Below are positions 17,923-27,675 of a stretch of DNA of 64,000 bases, in pieces; position 1 is the first letter of the stretch; each line of letters opens with the position of its first letter. Under the pieces are notes generated by a model. The model saw only the letters and a program-made list of their open reading frames with translations, was not told where the DNA came from and ran no database searches. Source of the stretch: Paenarthrobacter nitroguajacolicus (GTDB taxonomy: Bacteria > Actinomycetota > Actinomycetes > Actinomycetales > Micrococcaceae); NCBI RefSeq assembly GCF_029952445.1, contig NZ_JAQPPK010000010.1, forward strand, positions 105,269 to 169,268, read 5' to 3'. The translations under genes and the position numbers were made by a program.

Positions 17923-18846
17923 CTAATTGGTCATCGGCTCGTTCTTGATGGAAACCAGAACATAACTCGTGCGAAGTCGGCGATTCGTTCCTGCCGCGCT
18001 CAAATGAGTCGCCAGGAAGTTGGCGACAACCTTATTGCCAGGAACGGAAACCAGCTGTGCCACCTCCTGCTGAAGGTTCGGGGGAACAGACGCCGAGAAG
18101 GGTTTTTGTCTCTCCGCGAGGAAGCGCATCGTCCCTGTCGACCAGGTCCATCCGTCGCATTCACCTATTAGAGTCACCGGCACGACGTCGGAGTCGGTCT
18201 CAGTTGCAGCCCTGAATAGCCGCTGAGCGCCAGCCTCACTGAGTGAAAGCTCCACGGTGGGTCGTCCTCGGGCTTCCAGCCTGCCATCGAATTTCCAATG
18301 GGAGTCGACAATGGTTTTTGCTATGTGACGGACGGCGGTTCGAGCGGGAACCGGTAGCGATTGGGCGGCCGCATCCAAGCTCTCAGCTGCACTTTCAGCC
18401 TGTACAAGAAGGTTTGCCATCGCCCGGAGGGCTTGTGCATCGAAGGAGGCAACTTCAGTTCCACGGAGGTCGGCCTGCAGAGCTTTCATGGGAGGCACCT
18501 CGAAGTGCAGACGCACCGAACCAGGGGACGGAGCTACCGACACTAAGTTGTGAGACCAACGCGAGCGCCCAGACATGCCTTTGGCTATCTGTTTGACGGC
18601 TTCGGACACCTGAACCATGAAGTAGCCAAGTGAAGCCGTGTCCGTTGCGTGCCCCTTAACACCTGCACCCCTCAAATGAAGGTCAAGGCTTTCCTGGATT
18701 GGCTTCTTGAGGTCTAGCAGGGCCGCTTCGAGATCGTCACGCTGCGCAGCCAGAGCCTCTAGGGACCGCCGTGCCATTCTGCTCGCAAAATCCTCGCCTT
18801 GGGCGGACTCCCAGCTAGCGCGGAATGATTCTAGAGTGTCAGCCAT
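17923..18846 (-). CDS. Unrecognised partner protein of nucleotidyltransferase-like gene
   Basis: 307 residues from ATG 18846, which overlaps the 3' end of the upstream gene by 8 bp (ATGGCTGA), so translation is coupled. Residues 1-95 are helical and charged. Residues 100-120 and 215-260 contain strands, including 'VVPVTLIGECDGWTWSTGTM', a barrel-like segment. The C-terminus 'LRTSYVLVSIKNEPMTN' is a further strand. No catalytic motif, signal peptide or membrane helix. Its obligate pairing with the upstream gene suggests a complex or toxin-antitoxin-like relation (inference). Followed by a hairpin terminator. Confidence 0.7.
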   Translation of the reverse strand: MADTLESFRASWESAQGEDFASRMARRSLEALAAQRDDLEAALLDLKKPIQESLDLHLRGAGVKGHATDTASLGYFMVQVSEAVKQIAKGMSGRSRWSHNLVSVAPSPGSVRLHFEVPPMKALQADLRGTEVASFDAQALRAMANLLVQAESAAESLDAAAQSLPVPARTAVRHIAKTIVDSHWKFDGRLEARGRPTVELSLSEAGAQRLFRAATETDSDVVPVTLIGECDGWTWSTGTMRFLAERQKPFSASVPPNLQQEVAQLVSVPGNKVVANFLATHLSAAGTNRRLRTSYVLVSIKNEPMTN

Positions 18847-19336
18847 CTGCCAATCTCACCTCCAGGTAACCCTTCGATTCTCCTACACTTCGAACACCGT
18901 TGACATAGACCGCCGACCACGATTCGTGCCATACGACCGACTGGTCGATGTCGCCTCGAATCGCGTAGAAGCCGTCAACCAGTCCGCCCATCGGCTGAAT
19001 CCGGCTTCCGTCTGACCGCACATCCGTAAGGAGGGTCTCAAACGTGACTTGCTGGTCCGATGTCCACGAGTTCATGTCGTTCTTGCCTATCAACGCCGCC
19101 ACATCTACATCCTTAGGCGGCTCATTCTTATATGTGGCGAAGCCGCCGTTGATCCAGAGTATTGCGCTAGGGCATAGTCCCCGTAGCAGCTCTACCCAAG
19201 TGCTGAACGCAGTGAAAACCATCCTGCGATGCTCCGAACAAGGCGCTTCCTCAACGAAAAACTGTTCAATCTCCGGCAGCGTAGTACGGTGCCGACCGGG
19301 AACTAGACGCCCTTTGGCGTCCAACGAGTAACTCAT
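18839..19336 (-). CDS. Nucleotidyltransferase-fold protein (DUF6932-like)
   Basis: 165 residues from ATG 19336. The core 'WINGGFATYKNEPPKDVDVA' (residues 61-80) matches the pol-beta nucleotidyltransferase signature GG/GS-x(9-13)-DxD, with metal-binding Asp 76 and Asp 78. The end 'KGYLEVRLA' is like that of DUF6932-type proteins, in my recollection of that family. Such stand-alone nucleotidyltransferases modify proteins, tRNA or small molecules and are often half of toxin-antitoxin or phage-defence pairs. Here it heads a two-gene operon. No strong ribosome site is visible before the ATG. Family naming is tentative; the motif is seen directly. Confidence 0.72.
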   Translation of the reverse strand: MSYSLDAKGRLVPGRHRTTLPEIEQFFVEEAPCSEHRRMVFTAFSTWVELLRGLCPSAILWINGGFATYKNEPPKDVDVAALIGKNDMNSWTSDQQVTFETLLTDVRSDGSRIQPMGGLVDGFYAIRGDIDQSVVWHESWSAVYVNGVRSVGESKGYLEVRLADG

Positions 19337-19444
19337 CTATGGCACGACCCTGTCACGTGCATACGACATTTACCTTCGACCCCCAAGATACCCGCCCAAT
19401 CAAAACCTAATCACTGAAATCTAAGCCATCGACGGCTTGAATCT

Positions 19445-19787
19445 CTAAAACGGGTCAAAACCGTTATCAGCAAGTTTTACGAACCGACTGGTCTGCGCCT
19501 CGGGCCATATAGCTCCCAACCCATGGCACCGCAGCAGGTCAAGCAGATCCGAATGGGGCTCGGCCGGCAAAAGGAGTGCGAAGTGCTTGACCTCCAGCGG
19601 GGTGTAGCGCTTATAGTCCACTATCTGCACCCAGTCCCTTGTGGACGTGGCTACGGGTCGACTTCGCCTTTGCTTCGTATTGTTTCATCAAAGAGGTCCC
19701 TGTACAGCGGGGCGTCGACTCAGGAGGCTTGACCTTCCAGCGCGATAGCTTGCGGCCCCTAGAGCCGAGAAGCTCCCAGAAAATTGC
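19445..19787 (-). pseudogene. Decayed gene fragment with at least two frameshifts
   Basis: Three minus-strand frames read as one protein end: about 19787-19710 gives 'FWELLGSRGRKLSRWKVKPP', the next frame gives 'PLYRDLFDETIRSKGEVDP' and a stop, and a third gives 'STRDWVQIVDYKRYTPLEVK' through to the TAG near 19445. The junctions fall near 19705 and 19650. The combined C-terminal domain is not recognised and no intact N-terminal part is found upstream. It marks decay at the right side of the island. Confidence 0.6.
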
Positions 19788-20485
19788 TCACCACGGCGCG
19801 TCCCGCTTCTCCGCTGGTCAAAACCGGACTGGGTGCCCGGCCGCCGCTACGCTGTCGTAAGTCAACTCGCCCACTAACTTGACCGAGATCTGCCCGATGA
19901 GGCTCTAGGGGGGCTTCCCCCTGCTTGGTGCAACAGAGCAGATTGCCCCTGCTTTGTTCTGCAGCTGAGCCGAGCATTGACCCTTCAGCCGGCCATCTCA
20001 AGTACTGGATACCCTCTACAGAATCCCGCAAGCCTGCACCTGGTCACGGAAGACAGAGAGGCGGACTTGGCGCGCGCCCACGGCTCCTAGAATGCGGAGC
20101 GCTGAATAAATCCCAAATGCAATCGTGCCCACCGTATCGTGCCAACCTTGTGACGGGAGCCGGAGCTCATGGATTCCCATGCTCGGCGGGTGCCGCCGCT
20201 GGGGCGCCCTCCACTGCATCATGGCCGCACGAAACGCGCACATGATGCTTTTTGCAACCAGTCCTTGAAGTTCAAGCGTTCATCGTGCTCACCTTCAGGA
20301 GTCCGTAAACGACAACCAAGAAGGTCGTCCCGGCGCTGGAGAATAAGGACCTTGACCCGCCCGCAGGCCTTAGGTCTTTCGCCCGGCCGTTTTGAACCGA
20401 CTGTCACTTTTCGAGGGTGCTTTGGTATCCCAAACCCCCACCTCCCACCGCACCCCTTGACTCACACCCCCACCTTCCCTAAACT
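19788..20485. other. Non-coding right flank of island
   Basis: About 700 bp in which no frame has convincing coding character, ribosome site or homology. Near 20425-20480 there is a C-rich stretch (ACTCACACCCCCACCTT) resembling a degenerate copy of the 32-bp intergenic repeat family described elsewhere in the window. Confidence 0.4.
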
Positions 20486-20521
20486 TTTCATAAAGCAGAA
20501 TCTAAATTCCATAAAGCGGAA
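20486..20521. promoter_or_regulatory. Pair of IclR-type operators before hyi
   Basis: Two similar 15-bp sites, TTTCATAAAGCAGAA (20486-20500) and TTCCATAAAGCGGAA (20507-20521), are 21 bp apart, two helical turns, and 76 bp upstream of hyi. The TTCC...GGAA imperfect dyad is like operators of IclR-family regulators, which control glyoxylate and allantoin genes in other bacteria. No IclR gene is in the window. Confidence 0.55.
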
Positions 20522-20596
20522 ACTGAGGCCAAACACCAAGGCAGCAGCCAAGCATCCCGGAAGATAGATCAAAGCCCCTCCTCGGAAGGACCTACG

Positions 20597-21400
20597 ATGA
20601 CGTACACAGTGAACTGCTCCATCCTCCTGACGGAGCTGCCCTTGCTCGAGCGCCCCGCCGCCGCGAAGGCAGCCGGTTTTGACGCCGTCGAGTTCTGGTG
20701 GCCCTTCGCCACTTCGGTTCCCACCGACAAGGAAACAACAGAGTTTGAAACCGCCATCAAGGACGCAGGCGTTCAGCTCACGGGCCTGAACTTCAACGCC
20801 GGCAACATGCCCGGCGGCGACCGCGGCCTGGTTTCCTGGAAGGGACGTTGCTCCGAGTTCAAGGACAACATCGACGTCGTAGCCGGCATCGGTGAGCGCC
20901 TCGGCTGCAAGGCCTTCAACGCCCTCTACGGCAACCGCCAGGACGAGTTCTCCCCTGAAGAACAGGACGAACTCGCCGTCAAGAACCTCGCCGCAGCAGC
21001 TGCCGGCGTCGCACGTATTGGCGGAACTGTTCTCCTCGAGCCGGTGAGCGGCGCACCCAAGTACCCGCTCCTCACGGCCGAAGACGCACTCAAGGTCATC
21101 GCCCGCGTCAAGGCAGAATCCGGCGCACAGAACATCAAGCTCCTCGCCGACTTCTACCACCTGGCAGTCAACGGCGACGACGTCGAATCCGTCATCGAGA
21201 ACCACGCCAAGGACTTCGGCCACATCCAGATCGCCGACAACCCCGGCCGCGGCGCCCCCGGAACCGGCACACTCCCCCTCGGCGAATGGATCGCCCGCAG
21301 CCGCGAACTCGGCTACGACGGCTACATCGGCCTCGAGTACAAGGAACCGCAGGAAACGGCCTTCAGCTGGGCCATCCGCCAGCGCGCCAACGCCAACTAA
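20597..21400 (+). CDS. hyi: Hydroxypyruvate isomerase
   Basis: 267 residues. A TIM-barrel sugar isomerase of the Hyi family: 'VNCSILLTELPLLERPAAAK' at the start, 'LNFNAGNMPGGDRGL' near 65, and catalytic metal ligands Glu 148 ('LLEPVSG') and Glu 247 ('GLEYKE'). It interconverts hydroxypyruvate and tartronate semialdehyde and accompanies glyoxylate carboligase in glyoxylate use. First gene of the glyoxylate/allantoin cluster, behind the IclR-type sites. Confidence 0.93.
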   Translation: MTYTVNCSILLTELPLLERPAAAKAAGFDAVEFWWPFATSVPTDKETTEFETAIKDAGVQLTGLNFNAGNMPGGDRGLVSWKGRCSEFKDNIDVVAGIGERLGCKAFNALYGNRQDEFSPEEQDELAVKNLAAAAAGVARIGGTVLLEPVSGAPKYPLLTAEDALKVIARVKAESGAQNIKLLADFYHLAVNGDDVESVIENHAKDFGHIQIADNPGRGAPGTGTLPLGEWIARSRELGYDGYIGLEYKEPQETAFSWAIRQRANAN

Positions 21401-21527
21401 GCACCGCAGCCCCATCTAGGTAACAGCAAACGCTCCACTGAGCACTCAGTACGACACTTACTGTCACCTAGTTGGGTAAGCACACCCGGGTTAAAACACA
21501 CACAGACTTTCAAGAAAGAGAACCACA

Positions 21528-22406
21528 ATGAGCAACGTTGCAGTCATCGGACTCGGAATCATGGGCCTCCCCATGGCCATCAACCTCGTCAAGGCCGGCC
21601 ACACGGTCACCGGTTTTAACCGCAGCCAGGACAAGATCGACAAGCTCGTCTCCGAGGGCGGCCAGGGTGCCACCAGCATCGCGGACGCAGTCAAGGACGC
21701 CGACGTCGTCATCACCATGGTCCCGGACTCCCCCGATGTTGAAGGTGTTGTAAGCGGCAAGGATGGCGTCTTCGCCAACGCGAAGAAGGGCACCATCTGG
21801 ATCGACGCTTCCAGCATCCGCCCGGACGTCGCCAAGCGCCTCTCCGACGAAGCCTCCGCAGCAGGCATCCGCCCGCTCGACGCTCCCGTATCCGGCGGTG
21901 AGCAGGGCGCCATCGACGCCGTCCTGTCCATCATGGTCGGCGGCGAGGCAGCAGACTTCGAGGCAGCACAGGATGTCCTGAACGCAGTGGGCAAGACTAT
22001 CGTCCACGTCGGCCCGTCCGGCTCCGGCCAGACCGTCAAGGCTGCAAACCAGCTGATCGTGGCCGTCAACATCCAGGTCCTCGGCGAGGCCATCGCCTTC
22101 CTCGAGGCCTACGGCGTTGACACCGACGCAGCATTGAAGGTCCTCGGCGGCGGCTTGGCCGGCTCCAAGGTCCTGGACCAGAAGGGTCAGAAGATGCTCG
22201 ACCGCAACTTCGACCCCGGCTTCCGCCTGGCCCTCCACCACAAGGACCTCGGCATCGTCACCTCCGCAGCCCGCGAAGCCAACGTCGCCGTCCCGCTCGG
22301 CGCCGTCGTCGCACAGCTCGTCGCCGCAACCGTCAACCAGGGCGACGGCGGCCTCGACCACTCGGGCCTCTTCAAGCAGGTCCTCCAGCTCAGCGGCCGG
22401 AAGTAA
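21528..22406 (+). CDS. glxR: 2-hydroxy-3-oxopropionate (tartronate semialdehyde) reductase
   Basis: 292 residues, beta-hydroxyacid dehydrogenase family. Rossmann motif 'VAVIGLGIMGLPMAINL', substrate loop 'DAPVSGGEQGA' near 118, catalytic Lys 171 in 'GSGQTVKAANQL', and the C-terminal helical domain ending 'DHSGLFKQVLQLSG'. It reduces tartronate semialdehyde to glycerate with NAD(P)H. Between hyi and gcl, it uses the Gcl product. A 127-bp spacer precedes it, so it may have its own leader. Confidence 0.94.
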   Translation: MSNVAVIGLGIMGLPMAINLVKAGHTVTGFNRSQDKIDKLVSEGGQGATSIADAVKDADVVITMVPDSPDVEGVVSGKDGVFANAKKGTIWIDASSIRPDVAKRLSDEASAAGIRPLDAPVSGGEQGAIDAVLSIMVGGEAADFEAAQDVLNAVGKTIVHVGPSGSGQTVKAANQLIVAVNIQVLGEAIAFLEAYGVDTDAALKVLGGGLAGSKVLDQKGQKMLDRNFDPGFRLALHHKDLGIVTSAAREANVAVPLGAVVAQLVAATVNQGDGGLDHSGLFKQVLQLSGRK

Positions 22407-22534
22407 GCACCGCGCCAAGGCGCGAACAAGCAGCACGGGATACCCGCCGTCGTACATAAACGACGGCGGCTCCCTCACCACACCCTTTTTCCGCCCCCAA
22501 CGCGGGGCGAACCCAAGATTTCAAGGAGTACACC

Positions 22535-24310
22535 ATGGCTAAGATGCGCACCGTTGACGCGGCAGTCGCCATCCTGGAAAAGGAAGGCGCCACCGAGGCG
22601 TTCGGCCTGCCAGGCGCAGCAATCAACCCCTTCTACTCGGCAATGCGTGCCCACGGCGGCATCCGCCACACGCTGGCCCGCCACGTTGAAGGCGCCAGCC
22701 ACATGGCCGACGGTTACAGCCGCGCAGCTGATGGCAACATCGGCATCTGCATCGGCACCTCGGGCCCCGCTGGCACGGACATGATCACCGGCCTCTACGC
22801 AGCGCAGGCGGACTCGATCCCCATGCTCTGCATCACTGGCCAGGCACCCGTTGCCAAGCTGCACAAGGAAGACTTCCAGGCCGTGGACATCGAGTCCATC
22901 GCCAAGCCCTTGACCAAGTTCGCCATGACCATCCTGGAGCCGGGCCAGGTTCCGGGCGCTTTCCAGAAGGCTTTCCAGCTGATGCGCTCGGGCCGTCCGG
23001 GCCCGGTTCTGCTGGACCTGCCCATCGACGTTCAGATGGCCGAGATCGAGTTCGACATCGACGCCTACGAGCCCCTGCCCATCGAGAAGCCCAAGGCTTC
23101 CCGCAAGCAGCTGGAAAAGGCCCTGGACCTGCTGACCGCGGCCAAGCACCCGCTGATCGTCGCCGGCGGCGGCATCATCAACGCAGGCGCTTCGGCCCAA
23201 CTGGTTGAGCTGGCCGAGATCCTGAACGTTCCCGTTATCCCCACACTGATGGGCTGGGGCGCCATCCCGGACGACCACCAGCTGATGGCCGGCATGGTTG
23301 GCCTGCAGACCTCGCACCGCTACGGCAACGAGACGTTCCTGCAGAGCGACTTCGTGATCGGCATCGGCAACCGTTGGGCCAACCGCCACACCGGCGGCCT
23401 GGACACCTACACGGCAGGCCGTAAGTTCGTGCACATCGACATCGAGCCGACCCAGATCGGTCGCGTTTTCTCCCCGGACTTGGGCATCGCGTCCGACGCC
23501 GGTGCGGCGCTGGACGGTCTGTTGGAGCTGGCCCGCGAGCGCCAGGCTGCAAAGACCCTGCCGGACTACTCGGGCTGGGTTGCCGAGTGCCAGGAGCGCA
23601 AGGGCTCCCTGCACCGCAAGACCAACTTCGACAACGTGCCCATCAAGCCGCAGCGTGTGTACCAGGAGATGAACAAGGCTTTCGGCCGCGACACCACCTA
23701 CGTGTCCACCATTGGCCTGTCGCAGATCGCCGGCGCACAGATGCTGCACGTGTTCGGTGCCCGCAAGTGGATCAACGCAGGCCAGGCCGGCCCGCTGGGT
23801 TGGACCGCTCCCGCTGCACTGGGCGTTGTTCGGGGCACCCCGGACGCTACCGTTGTTGCCTTGTCCGGTGACTACGATTTCCAGTTCATGATCGAGGAAC
23901 TGGCCGTGGGCGCACAGTTCAACCTGCCATACATCCACGTTGTGGTGAACAACAGCTACCTGGGCCTGATCCGTCAGAGCCAGCGCGGTTTCAACATGGA
24001 GCAGAACGTTTCCCTGGCTTTCGAGAACATCAACTCCCCGGAGACCAATGGCTACGGCGTTGACCACATCAAGGTTGCCGAAGGACTGGGCTGCAAGGCC
24101 ATCCGCGTTGAGGACCCCAACGATCTGCCTGCCGCTTTCGACAAGGCCAAGGCACTCATGGGCGAGTTCAAGGTTCCCGTGGTTGTTGAAGTGATCCTGG
24201 AAAAGATCACCAACATCTCCATGGGCGTTGAGATCAACGGTGTGAACGAGTTCGAAGAGCTGGCAGAGACCGCGGCGGACGCACCTACCGCGATCCTGAC
24301 CAAAGCGTAA
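22535..24310 (+). CDS. gcl: Glyoxylate carboligase
   Basis: 591 residues, ThDP-dependent. '[18 protein letters not shown]' places Val at residue 51 where almost all ThDP enzymes have a catalytic Glu, the defining trait of Gcl. '[18 protein letters not shown]' is Gcl-specific. The ThDP/Mg motif is '[14 protein letters not shown]...VVNNSYLG' near 447-475. It condenses two glyoxylates to tartronate semialdehyde with CO2 loss and also binds FAD. Ribosome site AAGGAG upstream. Central enzyme of the cluster. Confidence 0.97.
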   Translation: MAKMRTVDAAVAILEKEGATEAFGLPGAAINPFYSAMRAHGGIRHTLARHVEGASHMADGYSRAADGNIGICIGTSGPAGTDMITGLYAAQADSIPMLCITGQAPVAKLHKEDFQAVDIESIAKPLTKFAMTILEPGQVPGAFQKAFQLMRSGRPGPVLLDLPIDVQMAEIEFDIDAYEPLPIEKPKASRKQLEKALDLLTAAKHPLIVAGGGIINAGASAQLVELAEILNVPVIPTLMGWGAIPDDHQLMAGMVGLQTSHRYGNETFLQSDFVIGIGNRWANRHTGGLDTYTAGRKFVHIDIEPTQIGRVFSPDLGIASDAGAALDGLLELARERQAAKTLPDYSGWVAECQERKGSLHRKTNFDNVPIKPQRVYQEMNKAFGRDTTYVSTIGLSQIAGAQMLHVFGARKWINAGQAGPLGWTAPAALGVVRGTPDATVVALSGDYDFQFMIEELAVGAQFNLPYIHVVVNNSYLGLIRQSQRGFNMEQNVSLAFENINSPETNGYGVDHIKVAEGLGCKAIRVEDPNDLPAAFDKAKALMGEFKVPVVVEVILEKITNISMGVEINGVNEFEELAETAADAPTAILTKA

Positions 24311-24347
24311 GCGTCTTTCGGCACCACAACAGTAAGGAGGCACCGGA

Positions 24348-25514
24348 ATGCGTGTTGTCATCGCCCCGGACAAATTCAAGGGCTCGCTGTCCGCGCCCGA
24401 CGTTGCCAAACACCTGGCAACAGGCCTGCAGGCCGGGTTCGGTAAAGGCATAGAAGCAACACGCATTCCGGTGGCCGACGGCGGCGAAGGAACCATCGAC
24501 GCCGCCATCGGCTCCGGCTTCACCCGCCGGACCACCACCGTCACCGGCCCGCTCGGCGAGCCAGTGAAAGCCGACTTCGCAGTGCGGGACCAGGAAGCTG
24601 TCATCGAAATGGCGGCGGCTTCCGGTCTCGCCCTCCTGCCGGACGGCCCCACGAGCGAAACCGCAAAAACCGCAACCAGCATCGGAACCGGCGAACTCAT
24701 CCGTGCCGCTCTGGACCTCGGCTGCCGCAAGATCATCCTGGGTGTGGGCGGCAGCGCCAACACCGACGCCGGCGCAGGAGTCCTGCAGGGCCTCGGCGCC
24801 GTGTTCCTGGACAAGGACGGCAACGATCTCCATGGCGGAGGTGCCGCTCTCGCGACCCTGGACAGCATCGACTTCTCCAACTTCGATGTGCGGATTGAGG
24901 CAACAGAGTTCGTGTTGGCGTCCGACGTCGACAATCCCCTTCTGGGGGCCAGCGGAGCCCCAGCCATCTTCGGTCCGCAGAAGGGCGCAACGCCGGACGA
25001 CGTCGCCTCGCTCGATAAAGCGCTGCAACACTTCGTCGACGTCCTCGCCGCAGCTACCGGGCAACACGCCAAGTACGCCGCCAAGGCAGAGGGCGCTGGA
25101 GCAGCAGGCGGCGTTGGCTACATTGCCATCGCGGCACTGAAGGCAGAGCGGCGGCCGGGCATCGACGTCGTGCTTGAATTCACTGACTTGGAACAGAGGC
25201 TGAAGGGCGCCGACCTGGTGATCACCGGAGAAGGCAGCCTGGACGAACAAAGCCTGCTCGGCAAGACACCCATGGGTGTCTCGCGGGCGGCACAAAGGGC
25301 CGGGGTTCCCGTGATCGCCGTATGCGGCCGGAGTACCCTGAGCCGGGAACAACTCACGGATGCCGGCTTCCACACGGTCCACGCCCTGACCGACCTGGAA
25401 AAAGATGTCCAAAAATGTATCGCTGAAGCAGGTCCGTTGCTTGAACAATTAGGTAAGCACATAGGCGTGTACCTGGCGGAACGGACCGAAAATAAGGAGT
25501 ACCTCAATGTCTGA
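24348..25514 (+). CDS. Glycerate kinase (GarK/GlxK type)
   Basis: 388 residues from ATG 24348, with AAGGAGG upstream. Type I glycerate kinase: '[20 protein letters not shown]' at the N-terminus, '[12 protein letters not shown]' near 41, '[13 protein letters not shown]' near 132, 'GPQKGAT' near 210 and '[19 protein letters not shown]' near 292. It phosphorylates glycerate from GlxR to 2- (or 3-) phosphoglycerate, closing the route to glycolysis. Its 3' end overlaps allB by 8 bp. Confidence 0.95.
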   Translation: MRVVIAPDKFKGSLSAPDVAKHLATGLQAGFGKGIEATRIPVADGGEGTIDAAIGSGFTRRTTTVTGPLGEPVKADFAVRDQEAVIEMAAASGLALLPDGPTSETAKTATSIGTGELIRAALDLGCRKIILGVGGSANTDAGAGVLQGLGAVFLDKDGNDLHGGGAALATLDSIDFSNFDVRIEATEFVLASDVDNPLLGASGAPAIFGPQKGATPDDVASLDKALQHFVDVLAAATGQHAKYAAKAEGAGAAGGVGYIAIAALKAERRPGIDVVLEFTDLEQRLKGADLVITGEGSLDEQSLLGKTPMGVSRAAQRAGVPVIAVCGRSTLSREQLTDAGFHTVHALTDLEKDVQKCIAEAGPLLEQLGKHIGVYLAERTENKEYLNV

Positions 25515-26856
25515 AGCAATCGGCGCCTATGACCTCGTTATCCGGGGCCAGCGCATCCTGACCACCGCCGGCCTCGCAGCACGCGAAGTTGGCATCCGCG
25601 ACGGCGTCATCGTCGCCATCGAACCCCTGGGCAACGGCCTGACGGGCAACGAGGTCATCGAACTCGCAGACGACGAAACCCTCATCCCCGGCCTCGTGGA
25701 CACCCACGTCCACGTCAACGAGCCCGGCCGGACCGAGTGGGAGGGCTTCGCCTCCGCTACCCGTGCCGCTGCTGCCGGTGGAGTGACCACCATCATCGAC
25801 ATGCCGCTGAACAGCATCCCGCCCACCACCAGCGTGGACGGCCTGGAGCAGAAGCGCGTAGTCGCCAAGGACCAGGCGTTCGTGGACGTCGGATTCTGGG
25901 GCGGTGCCATCCCGGGCAACAAGAAGGACCTCCGCCCGCTGCACGACGAAGGTGTTTTCGGGTTCAAGTGCTTCCTCCTGCACTCGGGCGTGGACGAGTT
26001 CCCGCACCTGGACGCGGATGAGATGGAAGAGGACATGGCTGAGCTCAAGTCCTTCGACTCCCTCATGATCGTGCACGCCGAGGACTCCCACGCGATCGAC
26101 CGCGCGCCGCACCCCGGCGGCGACCACTACGAAACCTTCCTGGCCTCCCGCCCCCGCGGCGCCGAGAACAAGGCAATCGCCGAGGTCATCGAACGTGCCC
26201 GCTGGACCGGTGCCCGCGCCCACATCCTGCACCTCTCCTCCTCCGACGCGCTGCCCATGATCGCCTCTGCAAAGCGCGACGGCGTCCGCCTCACGGTTGA
26301 GACGTGCCCGCACTACCTGACGCTCATGGCCGAAGAAATCCCCGACGGCGCCACGGCCTACAAGTGCTGCCCGCCCATTCGTGAGGCCTCCAACCGCGAG
26401 CTCCTCTGGAAGGGCCTGCAGGAAGGCACCATCGACTGCATCGTCTCGGACCACTCCCCCTCCACACTGGATCTGAAGGACCTGGAAAACGGCGACTTTG
26501 CAGTGGCCTGGGGCGGCGTCTCCTCGCTGCAGCTGGGCCTGTCCCTGATCTGGACCGAAGCCCGCCACCGTGGCATCCCGCTGGAACAGGTCGTCTCGTG
26601 GATGGCCGAGAAGCCCGCAGCCCTGGCCCGCCTGCACAACAAGGGCCAGCTTGCCTTGGGCTACGACGCCGACTTCTCCATCTTCGCCCCGGACGAAGCC
26701 TTCGTTGTGGACGTCACCAAGCTCAAGCACAAGAACCCGATCACGCCGTACGACGGCCGTCCGCTGGCCGGCGTCGTCCGCAAGACCTACCTGCGCGGCA
26801 CCCCGATCGACGGCCAGAACCCCGGCGGCAAGCTGCTCCGCCGCGGCAACGTTTAG
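25507..26856 (+). CDS. allB: Allantoinase
   Basis: 449 residues from ATG 25507, with AAGGAG upstream. Cyclic amidohydrolase: metal-binding '[20 protein letters not shown]' near residue 65, the carboxylated Lys in '[11 protein letters not shown]' near 155, His ligands in 'IVHAEDSH' and '[11 protein letters not shown]', and Asp in 'IVSDHSPS' near 318. The [14 protein letters not shown] form is typical of allantoinase rather than dihydroorotase. It hydrolyses allantoin to allantoate, which is degraded to glyoxylate and so feeds gcl upstream. Confidence 0.95.
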   Translation: MSEAIGAYDLVIRGQRILTTAGLAAREVGIRDGVIVAIEPLGNGLTGNEVIELADDETLIPGLVDTHVHVNEPGRTEWEGFASATRAAAAGGVTTIIDMPLNSIPPTTSVDGLEQKRVVAKDQAFVDVGFWGGAIPGNKKDLRPLHDEGVFGFKCFLLHSGVDEFPHLDADEMEEDMAELKSFDSLMIVHAEDSHAIDRAPHPGGDHYETFLASRPRGAENKAIAEVIERARWTGARAHILHLSSSDALPMIASAKRDGVRLTVETCPHYLTLMAEEIPDGATAYKCCPPIREASNRELLWKGLQEGTIDCIVSDHSPSTLDLKDLENGDFAVAWGGVSSLQLGLSLIWTEARHRGIPLEQVVSWMAEKPAALARLHNKGQLALGYDADFSIFAPDEAFVVDVTKLKHKNPITPYDGRPLAGVVRKTYLRGTPIDGQNPGGKLLRRGNV

Positions 26857-26866
26857 GCCAACCGTC

Positions 26867-27592
26867 ATGGCAGTCAATGCCTACGGGCCACCGCCGTCGC
26901 GCGGGTCGTCCGCGCGACGGCCTGGTTTGACCGCCCACGGCCTGGCCCTCTGGGTCAACCCGGCCGAGGGCGACGAGATCGATCCCGCAGTCTGGGAGCG
27001 GGCAGCACGCCTTGTGCTGGCCCGCGCCATGAAACTTGCCCCGGAGGCGGAAGTCCGCATCTGGCCCGCCACCGGGGCACAGCACTCCGGCGTCGGCGAC
27101 ACTTCCTGGGGCGGCACTCCGCAGGAAGCCGCCGACGCCGGTACCAACGGCACACTCTCCCTCGCCGATGCCCTCGCGGACGCCCGGGCAGAGGCCCGTT
27201 CCGACGGCGACGACCGTACTGAAGCGGGCGGCAGCAGCGACGTCGAGCCCGTAACGTTGGCGAGCCGCCGAAGCCAACTTGCAGTGGACCTTGCCGCTGA
27301 AGTAGTCCTGCTTGATGGTGAGCCGGTTTCCTTTACTGGCATGGAATACAAGCTGCTGCGCTACCTCGTGGTGAACTGCTCACGGGCCATCAGCCGTGAA
27401 GAATTGCAACGTTTTTTGGAGTCATTTGACCTCCCCGGCGCGGCTTTTCGCTCGATCGACGTTTATGTTGGAAGGGTGCGGCGGAAGCTCGGCTCCGCGC
27501 GCCACACCGTCGCCACCGTCCGTGGTGGCGGCTACCAGTTCGTGCCAGGCCCATATGCCACAGTGCGCGGACCTGCGGAATACAGCATCTAG
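26867..27592 (+). CDS. Winged-helix transcriptional regulator without receiver domain
   Basis: 241 residues from ATG 26867, 10 bp after allB. The C-terminal third is an OmpR/PhoB-type DNA-binding domain: 'SFTGMEYKLLRYLVVNCSRA', 'SREELQRFLESFDLPG' (recognition region), 'SIDVYVGRVRRKLG' and the wing 'TVRGGGYQF'. Residues 1-70 are an unassigned segment ('GLALWVNPAEGDEIDPAVWE'), followed by an Ala/Asp-rich linker. There is no phosphoacceptor domain, so the signal is not obvious. Position suggests control of purine/glyoxylate genes, but it might be independent. Confidence 0.85.
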   Translation: MAVNAYGPPPSRGSSARRPGLTAHGLALWVNPAEGDEIDPAVWERAARLVLARAMKLAPEAEVRIWPATGAQHSGVGDTSWGGTPQEAADAGTNGTLSLADALADARAEARSDGDDRTEAGGSSDVEPVTLASRRSQLAVDLAAEVVLLDGEPVSFTGMEYKLLRYLVVNCSRAISREELQRFLESFDLPGAAFRSIDVYVGRVRRKLGSARHTVATVRGGGYQFVPGPYATVRGPAEYSI

Positions 27593-27675
27593 ATTCGCTG
27601 TTCAGTCCATTAGACAATCCGCTTTTTTGTTTGAAATGACCGCCGGTGCACACCGGTTGAATGTAAAGGATCGCC

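Noticed and set aside
20169..20567. 132-codon plus-strand frame before hyi
   Set aside because: Basic, Pro/Arg-rich translation without domain or ribosome site, running through the operator region.
22475..25084. 869-codon open frame on the minus strand
   Set aside because: It is antisense to gcl and the glycerate kinase gene, which have clear families, motifs and ribosome sites. Long antisense frames arise from G/C bias at third positions; the translation has no recognisable domain.
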